Part shown: in pieces, positions 35,123-43,408 of the stretch | Numbering within the stretch: the stretch's first letter is position 1 | Layout: each line of letters starts with the position of its first letter | NCBI RefSeq assembly: GCF_020532605.1 | Contig: NZ_JAJATW010000009.1 | Location: 62,001-126,000 of the forward strand | DNA length: 64,000 nt | Origin: Marinomonas algarum | Lineage (GTDB): Bacteria > Pseudomonadota > Gammaproteobacteria > Pseudomonadales > Marinomonadaceae | Direction of reading: 5' to 3' | The notes under the pieces: generated by a model | Told to the model about the DNA's origin: nothing | Databases searched by the model: none | Seen by the model: only the letters and a program-made list of their open reading frames with translations | Program-made: the position numbers and the translations under genes

Positions 35123-35404
35123 AATGGCGATTCCTAATCAGTAAAGGGTGAGGTAAAGCACACGTTGGTGTGTGTGTCTAATGGGCTGTATGCAAACATC
35201 GTGCAAGGAAATACAAAAAGTTACATAAGAGAGGCGTTTAGCGATGTATTAGCAGACGCGGCGGTTGGCGAGAGGAAAAAAGGCAAAAACGCCAGACACA
35301 AAGAGCACACAAAAAACCGAATGGGCTTTAATGGTGCATCGTGTGGTATGTGTAGAGGAGCAGGGCATCATTATGGGTACCCTGCTTGGATCTGTTGAGT
35401 TTAC

Positions 35405-36013
35405 TCAGGCGAAAGGTTGGGTGACTTCAAATAAGCGATACACCAGTTGGCCGGCGTTTTTTTCTTTTACCAGCGACCAGTGATCAGGCAACAAGGGAAG
35501 GCTCGCTTCTTTTTCCATTTCAATATAGACATGGGCACGTGGCGCTAACCAGCCTTTTTCCAGCAAAGGAATGATTTGCCCTAGCCAGCCTTTACGAAAA
35601 GGAGGGTCTAGAAACACAATATCCAGGGCGTGGGGAACGCTAGACTCCAAAAACACCGCTGCGTTTTGTGCGACAACAGTGGCATTGGTGGCGTTGAGCG
35701 TCGCAAGATTGGCGGTCATTTGCTGGGACACGGTGCGCGAGTTATCAACGAAGGTCACGTGTTTTGCGCCACGAGATAAGGCTTCTAACCCCAAGGCGCC
35801 TGAACCACAAAACAGATCCCCACATACGGCACCAGGTAAATAGGCATTGATCCAATTAAACAGGGTTTCACGCACGCGATCTGGAGTTGGACGCAGCCCT
35901 TCGATATTGGGTACTGGCAACTGACGGGAACGCCATTCACCGGCAATGATGCGCAATTTTGAGGCCTTTGCCTTACTTTTATTCGAGGCATTATTCAGCG
36001 TGTTTTTCTTCAT
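35405..36013 (-). CDS. rsmD: 16S rRNA (guanine-966-N2)-methyltransferase
   Basis: A 202-residue RsmD: LRIIAGEWRSRQLPVPNIEG, LRPTPDRVRETLFNWINAYL, GDLFCGSGALGLEALSRGAK and the catalytic DPPF in DIVFLDPPFRKGW. It methylates G966 of 16S rRNA. The first 18 residues are Lys/Asn-rich. It overlaps the end of the M16-like gene by 4 bases. The location next to ftsY-ftsE-ftsX-rpoH is standard in pseudomonad-like genomes. Confidence 0.96.
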   Translation of the reverse strand: MKKNTLNNASNKSKAKASKLRIIAGEWRSRQLPVPNIEGLRPTPDRVRETLFNWINAYLPGAVCGDLFCGSGALGLEALSRGAKHVTFVDNSRTVSQQMTANLATLNATNATVVAQNAAVFLESSVPHALDIVFLDPPFRKGWLGQIIPLLEKGWLAPRAHVYIEMEKEASLPLLPDHWSLVKEKNAGQLVYRLFEVTQPFA

Positions 36014-37017
36014 TGGTCAACTTGAGTCTCTTGATGGGGCGAAGGAATGGGTAGGCGCGCTAAGGCCGCTCTATAGTCTTCTATAGTAAAGGTATCGAGT
36101 GTGTTTTTGTAGTTTTCTGCAAAGGTGGCCAAGGTCAGGGAGCCGTTTTCGTCAGTCACTTGAGTGGCGATCGTACGCCACCAAGTCGGTGACAGTGCTT
36201 GTTGCTCAAGATATTCTCTTAGGGCAACGAGTTGAGCTTGAAAAACATCGGTGTCTTGGCTCGATGTGTGTTGAGTGTCCGCTTTCCAGAGTTGCAAACT
36301 GAGCCAGTTTTGTATCGATTCTACAGGGCTGAGCGAAGCGAGGTCGTTTGTTGGCACAGGGGATTGATAGCGCTGGCTAATCTGATCGAGTGCATTAACA
36401 AGGCGCGTTTTCGTCTCATCAGATGCATAGCCAATAACAAAAATGGTTGATGCCGAGTGTTGCAGAGCAGCATAGTACGCTTTTATTTGCGCCAACGTGT
36501 GAAGAGGGTATGTGGGATCATTGGCTTTCTGCTGGCGTTGCCATCGGTCAAGTGTGCGGTATTTAAAGTCTGGCTTGTTCAGCCATGGTGTGACTAAGGA
36601 CAAGGTCGGACGCAAATACGCCAACTCATTGCTCATGGTTAGACTGATGGTTTGGCGTCCAGGCTCGTAATGACTGCTGACCTGTGCCGCTAAGGGGCTG
36701 AGCCGTTGGTTTATGGGAGACGTACTAAGAGGCAATGAATCACTCATTAGCATGGCGAACGTGGTTTGCGCCAAGGACAAATCTTCATCGACCGTTTGAA
36801 ATACAAGGCTGACGTCGAGTTTATCGCTTTGTTGCCAAGCGTCTTGTGTTAACCAGACGATAGGGATACCTGATGCGGTCTCGGTATTGTCTATGTTGGG
36901 CGTGGGTAAGGCGCTGTTTGGTGCAGTCAAATTGAGTAGCCAGATGGCCAAGGTACAAAACAGCATAATAGCGGCTAAAACGGGACGGCTAAAAAGGGGT
37001 TTGCTAGTGTCGGCCAT
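36010..37017 (-). CDS. Degenerate M16 (pitrilysin)-like membrane-anchored protein
   Basis: A 335-residue protein with an N-terminal membrane helix (RPVLAAIMLFCTLAIWLLNL) and then a domain in the style of the M16 peptidase half (SSHYEPGRQTISLTMSNELA, with helices LAQIKAYYAALQHSASTIFV). The zinc motif HxxEH and its downstream Glu are absent, so it cannot be an active M16 peptidase. In pseudomonads two M16 proteins occupy this place between rsmD and ftsY; here one gene remains and looks degraded or repurposed. The start MADTSKPLF is chosen from TAGGGTG upstream; the longer frame is unconserved. It overlaps rsmD by 4 bases. Confidence 0.7.
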   Translation of the reverse strand: MADTSKPLFSRPVLAAIMLFCTLAIWLLNLTAPNSALPTPNIDNTETASGIPIVWLTQDAWQQSDKLDVSLVFQTVDEDLSLAQTTFAMLMSDSLPLSTSPINQRLSPLAAQVSSHYEPGRQTISLTMSNELAYLRPTLSLVTPWLNKPDFKYRTLDRWQRQQKANDPTYPLHTLAQIKAYYAALQHSASTIFVIGYASDETKTRLVNALDQISQRYQSPVPTNDLASLSPVESIQNWLSLQLWKADTQHTSSQDTDVFQAQLVALREYLEQQALSPTWWRTIATQVTDENGSLTLATFAENYKNTLDTFTIEDYRAALARLPIPSPHQETQVDQ

Positions 37018-37190
37018 AATGCACCCTAAAACGGTGTGGGTTAAGATCTGGCCTAAGAAAACTAAGCCTGTTTGCAAGTCAGAATGATGTTAAAATAATC
37101 GTTTTTATGTGTCCATGTACGTCGCGTTGGAATAAATCATAGCATTTCAGCGTTGCTTGTTGCATCAGCCAAAATAAAGAGACCAATTGA

Positions 37191-38519
37191 ATGGAAATTG
37201 TTAATCAAATTATTGCTTTTTTCACGCCTTATTTGGGCGAGAATGCGCGTTATGTTCCTGCCGCAATCGGTACGCTGTTAGCGGTGATTGCGTTTTTTAT
37301 TCGTCGTCGTTTCGTGAATAAAATGCATGCAGATATTATTGAGGCGAAGAAAAAGGATATAGAAGCGTCTAACACAGGCGAAAAAGACGCAGAGTCATCA
37401 GAAGTGTTGGGAAACAACGCCGAAGCAACAGCAAAAGCGGCGACGGCAGAGTCTGTGGTGACAGATGAACCGGTGGAAGTGCCCACGGTAAAAGATGGGG
37501 TAGATGGCAAACCGACGCAGCCATTGGCGGATAAAGTGGCTAACAAGGTGCCGGATAAAGCGCCTGAAGAAAAAGCCAGTCAGCCAGCACAACCCACTTT
37601 ATCTTGGGCGCAACGGATTAAGTCAGGGTTGTCACGGACTCGAAGTGGACTGGGTAATGGCTTGTCTTCTGTGATTGGGACAAGCAAAAAGGTCGATGAC
37701 GATTTATTAGAAGAACTGGAAACCCAGTTATTAATGGCGGATGTGGGAATGGATGCCACGCAAGCTTTGATGAAAGGGCTGACAGAAAAGTTAAATCGTA
37801 AAGAATTGAAAAACGCGGATACCTTGTTGAGTCACCTAAAAGCGGACATGGAAGGTATTTTAGGTGCATCGCAGCAGGTTTTAGAGCCAACCCATCAAGA
37901 TGGTCCCTTTGTGATTCTTATGGTTGGGGTCAATGGGGTCGGTAAAACCACCACCATTGGTAAGCTGGCGAAAAAATATCAGGCTGAAGGTAAAAGTGTT
38001 ATGTTGGCGGCGGGCGATACTTTTCGAGCCGCTGCTGTTGAGCAATTACAGGTATGGGGTGAGCGCAACAATGTGCCTGTTGTCGCTCAGCATACAGGTG
38101 CCGATTCTGCTTCTGTGATCTACGATGCGATCGAGTCGGCAAAAGCCAAAGGCGTGGACATTGTGATTGCCGACACCGCTGGTCGCTTACAAAATAAAGC
38201 CAATTTGATGAATGAACTGTCCAAAGTGGTTCGGGTGATGAAAAAGCTCGACGTGCAGGCGCCCCATGAAGTGATGTTGGTATTGGATGCGGGAACCGGA
38301 CAAAACGCGATCAGTCAGGCGAAGTTATTCTTAGAAGCGGTAGGTGTGACAGGGATTACGCTGACAAAACTAGACGGTACGGCAAAAGGGGGCATCATCT
38401 TCGCCATTGCGAAACAATTTGCTCTGCCAATACGTTACATTGGTGTTGGTGAGCAAGCGGATGATTTACGTCCTTTCGTTGCGCAAGAGTTTGTGGATGC
38501 GTTGTTTGATAACGAATAA
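37191..38519 (+). CDS. ftsY: Signal recognition particle receptor FtsY
   Basis: A 442-residue FtsY. The C-terminal NG domain is complete: N domain (DDDLLEELETQLLMADVGMD), P-loop GVNGVGKTTTIGKLAKKY, AAGDTFRAAAVEQLQVWGER, DTAGRLQNKANLM and TKLDGTAKGGIIF, ending GVGEQADDLRPFVAQEFVDA. The first 45 residues include a membrane helix (ARYVPAAIGTLLAVIAFFIR) followed by RRR, then a 100-residue acidic Ala/Glu/Lys linker. This differs from E. coli FtsY, which associates with the membrane through amphipathic helices. It targets SRP-ribosome complexes to SecYEG. It heads the ftsYEX-rpoH cluster. Confidence 0.96.
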   Translation: MEIVNQIIAFFTPYLGENARYVPAAIGTLLAVIAFFIRRRFVNKMHADIIEAKKKDIEASNTGEKDAESSEVLGNNAEATAKAATAESVVTDEPVEVPTVKDGVDGKPTQPLADKVANKVPDKAPEEKASQPAQPTLSWAQRIKSGLSRTRSGLGNGLSSVIGTSKKVDDDLLEELETQLLMADVGMDATQALMKGLTEKLNRKELKNADTLLSHLKADMEGILGASQQVLEPTHQDGPFVILMVGVNGVGKTTTIGKLAKKYQAEGKSVMLAAGDTFRAAAVEQLQVWGERNNVPVVAQHTGADSASVIYDAIESAKAKGVDIVIADTAGRLQNKANLMNELSKVVRVMKKLDVQAPHEVMLVLDAGTGQNAISQAKLFLEAVGVTGITLTKLDGTAKGGIIFAIAKQFALPIRYIGVGEQADDLRPFVAQEFVDALFDNE

Positions 38520-38547
38520 ATTTTAGTATGAGGGGTGCGGGTCTAGC

Positions 38548-39222
38548 GTGGAAATTGAATTTCAGCGAGTAGGAAAAAAATACGAGAGCGGGCAAGAGGC
38601 TTTATCTCAAGTGAGCTTTCATCTTCAGCAAGGTGAAATGGCTTTTCTTACAGGGCATTCCGGCGCAGGCAAAAGCACCCTGATGAAATTAATGATGATG
38701 ATTGAGCGCCAAACGTCGGGGCAAATCTTGATCGATGGTGTGGATTTACGCACCTTAAGTCGCCGGGCTATTCCCCAACATCGACGGCGTGTTGGGGTTG
38801 TGTTTCAAAATCACCAGTTGTTGTTTGATCGCAGTGTTTTTCACAATGTGGCTTTGCCATTGCAGGTCAGTGGTGCAGACCCCCAACAAATTGCGAAGCG
38901 TGTTCGTGCGGCATTAGACAAAGTTGGCCTACTCGACAAAGAGAAATACAATCCAATGGCGTTATCGGGTGGTGAACAGCAGCGTATTGGTATTGCCCGA
39001 GCGGTGGTCAATAAGCCTCAGCTTCTTTTAGCCGATGAACCCACAGGGAACCTCGACCCTAAGTTGTCGGCGGAAATTATGAACCTATTCCAAGAGTTTA
39101 ACCGAGTTGGGGTCACGGTATTGGTGGCCAGTCACGATTTGGCCTTGGTTGCTCGTATGCGCCATCGTGTGCTGACCTTAAGTCATGGTCGCATGGTGAA
39201 TGATGGGGGCTTTGGCTCATGA
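38548..39222 (+). CDS. ftsE: Cell-division ABC transporter ATPase FtsE
   Basis: A 224-residue ATPase with Walker A GHSGAGKSTLMKL, Q-loop VFQNHQLLFDR, signature LSGGEQQRIGIARAV, Walker B LLLADEPTGNLD and switch His in VASHDLAL. With FtsX it activates peptidoglycan amidases at the septum through EnvC. It starts with GTG behind a GGGG-rich ribosome site, 28 bases after ftsY, and its stop overlaps ftsX by 4 bases. Confidence 0.97.
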   Translation: MEIEFQRVGKKYESGQEALSQVSFHLQQGEMAFLTGHSGAGKSTLMKLMMMIERQTSGQILIDGVDLRTLSRRAIPQHRRRVGVVFQNHQLLFDRSVFHNVALPLQVSGADPQQIAKRVRAALDKVGLLDKEKYNPMALSGGEQQRIGIARAVVNKPQLLLADEPTGNLDPKLSAEIMNLFQEFNRVGVTVLVASHDLALVARMRHRVLTLSHGRMVNDGGFGS

Positions 39223-40226
39223 CACAAAGACCGAATCAGCGCGGTGCCACTCGACAGTCCGTTAAAGCCACTCAACATCATTGGCCAACACGATCGGCGT
39301 TTCAGCCTGGTAAATACTTTCGCCAACACCAGGCGACATTAGCAGAAAGTTTTATGCGTTTGGTGCATTACCCATTGGCCAGTGTGATGACAGTGATGGT
39401 CATCGCGATTGCTTTGTCTTTGCCCGGTGGTTTGTATGTTTTGTTAAAAAATGTGCATGCAGTGACGGATCAATGGGAGCAACAGTCGGTCATTACGCTG
39501 TACCTTTTTCCTGAGTTAGAAGACACGCAAGCACTGGCACTTTCCCATCGTTTGTCTGCACAGGAAGAGATTGCATCGGTGGAATACATTTCTAAAGAGG
39601 AAGGCTTACGCTATTTTGAGCGTTCGAGTGGCTATGAACAAATCATGTCTGCCTTGCCTGAAAATCCTTTGCCTATTGTGTTACGAGTCCTTCCCAACGA
39701 AGTGGTCGATGTTGCCACCTTGCCTAACTTGCAAGCTTTACGCGATCAATTGGCGTCACAAAAAGAAGTGGATCATGCAGAGCTAGACGCACAATGGTTA
39801 CAGCGCCTCGCCAGTATATTGAGCTTTGGACAACGTTTTTCTTATGCATTGTCGATATTGCTAATAGTGGCTGTGTTGTTAATTGTCGGCAACACCATAC
39901 GTATGGCAGTAGAAAGCCGTCGTGACGAAGTGCTGGTAATGAAGTTGGTTGGCGCAACCGATGCCTATATTCGTCGGCCTTTTTTGTATATGGGATTTTG
40001 GTTTGGCGTGCTAGGAGGGTGTTTTGCTAGCCTATGCATTCTTGTGCTCAGCTGGTGGGTGAGCTCACCGGCCGAGCGGCTAATAGAGCTTTATCAAAGC
40101 GGTTTTCAGTTACAGACTTTTAATGCAGATGAGATTGTTTTGTGTTTAACTATTAGCGCGCTTGTGGGAGTGATAGGTGCATGGATTGCCGTTAATCGAC
40201 ACATTGCCAATATTGAGTTGCAATAA
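39219..40226 (+). CDS. ftsX: Cell-division permease FtsX
   Basis: A 335-residue FtsX with a basic cytoplasmic tail (1-55), first membrane helix (VHYPLASVMTVMVIAIALSL), a periplasmic domain of about 130 residues (VITLYLFPELEDTQALALSH, ...LPENPLPIVLRVLP) that contacts the amidase activator, and three further helices ending in a conserved region (RMAVESRRDEVLVMKLVGAT, DAYIRRPFLYMGFWFGVLGG). It overlaps ftsE. A 234-base gap with an rpoH promoter follows. Confidence 0.96.
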   Translation: MTQRPNQRGATRQSVKATQHHWPTRSAFQPGKYFRQHQATLAESFMRLVHYPLASVMTVMVIAIALSLPGGLYVLLKNVHAVTDQWEQQSVITLYLFPELEDTQALALSHRLSAQEEIASVEYISKEEGLRYFERSSGYEQIMSALPENPLPIVLRVLPNEVVDVATLPNLQALRDQLASQKEVDHAELDAQWLQRLASILSFGQRFSYALSILLIVAVLLIVGNTIRMAVESRRDEVLVMKLVGATDAYIRRPFLYMGFWFGVLGGCFASLCILVLSWWVSSPAERLIELYQSGFQLQTFNADEIVLCLTISALVGVIGAWIAVNRHIANIELQ

Positions 40227-40400
40227 CGATTGCTTAATGCTTTTTTGATTAAAAAAACATTTTTAACACTATTTGCACCTCACTTTCGTATACAGAACAG
40301 CCGTATATTAGGCAGCGCATTGTAAATAATGGGGTTAAAAGCAGGCTCTTCAAGAGGATCGCCATGATTTATTCTTATTTAAGTCACATATAAACCGGCG

Positions 40401-40430
40401 TTACTTGCTAGTATTTTGGCATGTTATAAT
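40401..40430 (+). promoter_or_regulatory. Candidate rpoH promoter
   Basis: TATAAT at 40425-40430 lies 42 bases upstream of the rpoH ATG. TTACTT at 40401-40406 gives an 18-base spacer. It is a sigma-70-type candidate; no heat-shock or extracytoplasmic-stress promoter is evident. Confidence 0.5.
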
Positions 40431-40472
40431 TTGTCACAGACAGTATGAACCATTAAAAAGGTGGAAACAGAG

Positions 40473-41339
40473 ATGGGTAAAGCTCTCCAACCTACAGACA
40501 TGATGATTCCAGGTCAAAACCTTGAATCTTACATACAAGCCGTTAGCCGTATTCCAATTTTAACGGCGGACGAAGAAAAGACGCTTGCTGAGCGTCTTTA
40601 TTACAAAGAAGATTTAGAAGCAGCACGTACACTGGTTATGTCGCATCTACGATTTGTTGTGCACATCGCAAAAAGTTATTCAGGGTATGGTCTGGCTCAA
40701 GGTGACTTGATCCAAGAAGGCAATGTTGGTTTGATGAAAGCGGTGAAGCGCTTTAACCCTGAAGTGGGTGTGCGTCTGGTGTCTTTTGCTGTGCATTGGA
40801 TCAAAGCAGAGATACATGAATTTATTCTGAAAAACTGGCGCATTGTGAAAGTGGCGACCACAAAAGCACAACGCAAAATGTTTTTTAATTTGCGCAGTGC
40901 AAAGAAGACCTTATCTTGGTTTAGTAACTCTGAGGTAGAGTCTGTGGCCAGTGATTTAGGCGTGACGCCAGAAACCGTTCGTCAGATGGAAGGGCGTTTA
41001 AGTTCTTCTGATATGGCGTTTGACGCATCCGCGGATGACGATGATGAAAGTGCGTTTCAAGCACCCGCTCAATACCTAGAAGATCACCGAGCAGACCCAG
41101 CAACCTTACTAGAAAACGGTAATTGGGAAGAAGATTCCAATCAGCGCCTTGAGCTTGCTATGGCCGATCTGGATGAGCGTAGTCGAAACATCCTTGTACA
41201 GCGTTGGTTGTCCGATGGCAAATCAACCTTGCATGAGTTAGCGGATGAATACGGTGTTTCCGCTGAACGTATCCGACAACTTGAAAAAAATGCCATGAAG
41301 AAAATACGCCTAGCCATGGGTGATGGTCAATTTGATTGA
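40473..41339 (+). CDS. rpoH: RNA polymerase heat-shock sigma factor (sigma-32)
   Basis: A 288-residue sigma-32. Region 2 contains [40 protein letters not shown] and [20 protein letters not shown]. The RpoH box is [20 protein letters not shown]. Region 4 is the helix-turn-helix [20 protein letters not shown]. It directs heat-shock gene transcription and is controlled by chaperones and FtsH in relatives. The start [11 protein letters not shown] follows AGGTGG; an in-frame GTG four codons upstream is less likely. A strong terminator follows. Confidence 0.97.
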   Translation: MGKALQPTDMMIPGQNLESYIQAVSRIPILTADEEKTLAERLYYKEDLEAARTLVMSHLRFVVHIAKSYSGYGLAQGDLIQEGNVGLMKAVKRFNPEVGVRLVSFAVHWIKAEIHEFILKNWRIVKVATTKAQRKMFFNLRSAKKTLSWFSNSEVESVASDLGVTPETVRQMEGRLSSSDMAFDASADDDDESAFQAPAQYLEDHRADPATLLENGNWEEDSNQRLELAMADLDERSRNILVQRWLSDGKSTLHELADEYGVSAERIRQLEKNAMKKIRLAMGDGQFD

Positions 41340-41356
41340 TCGCCTTATAGGCACCG

Positions 41357-41382
41357 AAAGCCCTCAATGTGAGGGCTTTTTT
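41357..41382 (+). terminator. rpoH terminator
   Basis: AAAGCCCTCA (41357-41366) pairs with TGAGGGCTTT (41370-41379), loop ATG, followed by more T residues. Confidence 0.95.
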
Positions 41383-41404
41383 GTGTCTAACGTGCTCTCT
41401 TAGA

Positions 41405-42262
41405 TTATTGACTACGCAGCTGGTTGCCTGAGACAAAGCGCCAGGTACGAATGATTTCCAGTTTATCTACTTCTGTTTTGAGTTCGCTCGGAAAGTGTTG
41501 AAAAGGTTCCGCCAGTCGCACAATGCGCATGGCGGCATCGTCGAGTACTCGAATGCCAGACGAATGCAGTATTTCGATCTCATCAACGTATCCGTTAGGC
41601 AATAACATCACCGCAAGACGGAGTTCGCCGTAGAGGTGGTTGCGTTTCGCTTCCTCTGGGTAATGGATATTGCCAATGCGTTCAATGCGACGTCGCCAAT
41701 CGTCTAGGTATTGTGCATCAACGGCGGCTTTGGCAGAGACAGAGGTGAGGCGACGTACCCGAGGGCGTTTTGCATAGGCTTGACGTTGTTGGTCGAGTAG
41801 AGCTTCCAATGTCGCAATGTCGTTGGAAATATGACTGGGAATCTGAGTTTCTCCACGAAATTCTTCTTCCAGTGTTTTAGGCTGAACGTCCACATCGTTG
41901 ACCACTTCAAACACCGCGCCTTGTTGAGTGGCAATGAGGTTCGGTTGATCAATAGGTTGAGCAGAGGCCAGTTGCGGTTGTATAGGTGGCGAGATTTCTT
42001 GAATCGTATCGGATAAAAAACGTGTGTTTTCCGTCGTCGTCAGTTTTTGCTTACGTACTTCGGTACCGCTGGTTTGTTGATTTGCTTGTGCAATAAAGTC
42101 TGCCTCGGTGGGCGCTTTGGTTGAGTGCTGTACTAAGGTAATTTCGAGAGTTTTTGGCTTAGGACTCGGTAGCGTAAAATCAAACCCAATGATCATCACC
42201 ATAAGCACGTGCAGGCTAATGGCGATGAACAGGGTAATGGAAAAGGTGTCTATGGCTCGCAT
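41405..42262 (-). CDS. tonB: TonB-family energy transducer
   Basis: A 285-residue TonB-like protein: a membrane helix at 8-30 (ITLFIAISLHVLMVMIIGF), a long periplasmic linker and the C-terminal TonB domain (YLDDWRRRIERIGNIHYPEE, ...LYGELRLAVMLLPNGYVDEI, ...SGIRVLDDAAMRIVRLAEPF, ending EIIRTWRF). The linker lacks the typical Pro-Lys/Glu repeats, so it belongs to the gshB-linked group found in pseudomonads. No ExbB/ExbD genes are near. It starts 4 bases after the gshB stop and is co-transcribed with it. Confidence 0.92.
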   Translation of the reverse strand: MRAIDTFSITLFIAISLHVLMVMIIGFDFTLPSPKPKTLEITLVQHSTKAPTEADFIAQANQQTSGTEVRKQKLTTTENTRFLSDTIQEISPPIQPQLASAQPIDQPNLIATQQGAVFEVVNDVDVQPKTLEEEFRGETQIPSHISNDIATLEALLDQQRQAYAKRPRVRRLTSVSAKAAVDAQYLDDWRRRIERIGNIHYPEEAKRNHLYGELRLAVMLLPNGYVDEIEILHSSGIRVLDDAAMRIVRLAEPFQHFPSELKTEVDKLEIIRTWRFVSGNQLRSQ

Positions 42263-42266
42263 GACA

Positions 42267-43217
42267 TTAAGCTACAAGGCGTTTCTCAATGGCATCGATA
42301 AGTTGCATGGCAATGTTTAGACCAAATTGTGTATCGAGTTCACGCACACAAGTCGGGCTGGTGACATTGATTTCAGTAAGGTAATCACCGATCACATCAA
42401 GACCCACAAACATTAAGTTTTTCTCTTTCAGGGAAGGAATCACCTGATCACAGATCCAACGATCTCGATCTGATAATGGTTGACCTTCTCCACGCCCACC
42501 GGCGGCCAAGTTACCACGGGTTTCACCAGACGCAGGAATACGAGCCAAGGCGTAAGGTACAGGCACTCCGTCAACGACCAGAATGCGCTTATCTCCCTGT
42601 TTTATCTCAGGAATAAACTGTTGTGCCATGATTTGCTCAGTGCCTAGATTCGTCAGGGTTTCGATGATAACGCTGACGTTAGAATCATCCGGCTTGAGAC
42701 GGAAAATGGAGGTGCCGCCCATGCCATCTAGGGGTTTGAAGATGACATCACCGTGTGTTTTATGAAAGGCTTTTAGTAAGTCTGCTCGACGTGTTACCAA
42801 CACCTCTGGACAACACTGTGGGAACTGAGTGGCAAAAAGCTTTTCATTGCAGTCGCGTAGACTTTTCGGATCATTCACCACCATAGCGCCGTCACGCTCG
42901 GCTTGCTCTAGAATCATGGTGCTGTAGACGAATTCGCTATCAAACGGTGGGTCTTTGCGCATTAGGATGACGTCTAACTCGCCCAATGCCATTTTGCTTT
43001 CTTCGCCAAGGTCATAAAAATGCGCTGGATCCTTGTGTACTTGAAGTGGTCGAGTCATGGCGTAGGCAACACCATTTTCCAGAAACAAATCTTTTTGTTC
43101 CATATAAATGAGCTGCCAGCCTTTCTCAGCCGCGGCCCATAGCATGGCTAATGACGTGTCTTTTTTGTAATTGGTGGACTCGATTGGGTCCATAACAATG
43201 CCGAGTTTAATGGTCAT
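42267..43217 (-). CDS. gshB: Glutathione synthetase
   Basis: A 316-residue ATP-grasp ligase: LGIVMDPIESTNYKKDTSLA, LMRKDPPFDSEFVYSTMILE, VVNDPKSLRDCNEKLFATQF, VIFKPLDGMGGTSIFRLKPD, PASGETRGNLAAGGRGEGQP and GLDVIGDYLTEINVTSPTCV. It joins gamma-glutamylcysteine and glycine. Length and motifs are standard. Confidence 0.97.
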   Translation of the reverse strand: MTIKLGIVMDPIESTNYKKDTSLAMLWAAAEKGWQLIYMEQKDLFLENGVAYAMTRPLQVHKDPAHFYDLGEESKMALGELDVILMRKDPPFDSEFVYSTMILEQAERDGAMVVNDPKSLRDCNEKLFATQFPQCCPEVLVTRRADLLKAFHKTHGDVIFKPLDGMGGTSIFRLKPDDSNVSVIIETLTNLGTEQIMAQQFIPEIKQGDKRILVVDGVPVPYALARIPASGETRGNLAAGGRGEGQPLSDRDRWICDQVIPSLKEKNLMFVGLDVIGDYLTEINVTSPTCVRELDTQFGLNIAMQLIDAIEKRLVA

Positions 43218-43348
43218 ATGGCGATCCTAAAGCAAGAAGCAACGCATGGCTGCTTGGTCTAATCTGTTGATGTAATGATGCTATAGAAATATGGGGGCGC
43301 TGAGAAGAAAAAACACCCATGCAAGACAGATAGTTTTGCGAGAGGAGC

Positions 43349-43408
43349 GTTAAGCCAAACGGATCAACCCGAATGGCTTAACAGAAGGTCTTACCAGAAG
43401 GTCTTACC
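43349..43408 (-). terminator. Hairpin and 13-bp tandem repeat at the end of the TolC-family gene
   Basis: GTTAAGCCA (43349-43357) and TGGCTTAAC (43374-43382) form a perfect 9-bp stem downstream of the stop, without a strong T run. Immediately before it, AGAAGGTCTTACC is repeated in tandem (43383-43395 and 43396-43408) and includes the stop codon, so the 3' end was duplicated by slippage. Confidence 0.5.

Noticed and set aside
35165-35483. Two overlapping plus-strand frames of about 75 codons between the chemoreceptor and rsmD
   Set aside because: No family likeness, and the second enters rsmD on the opposite strand; the gap (35123-35404) is treated as promoter/3' region.
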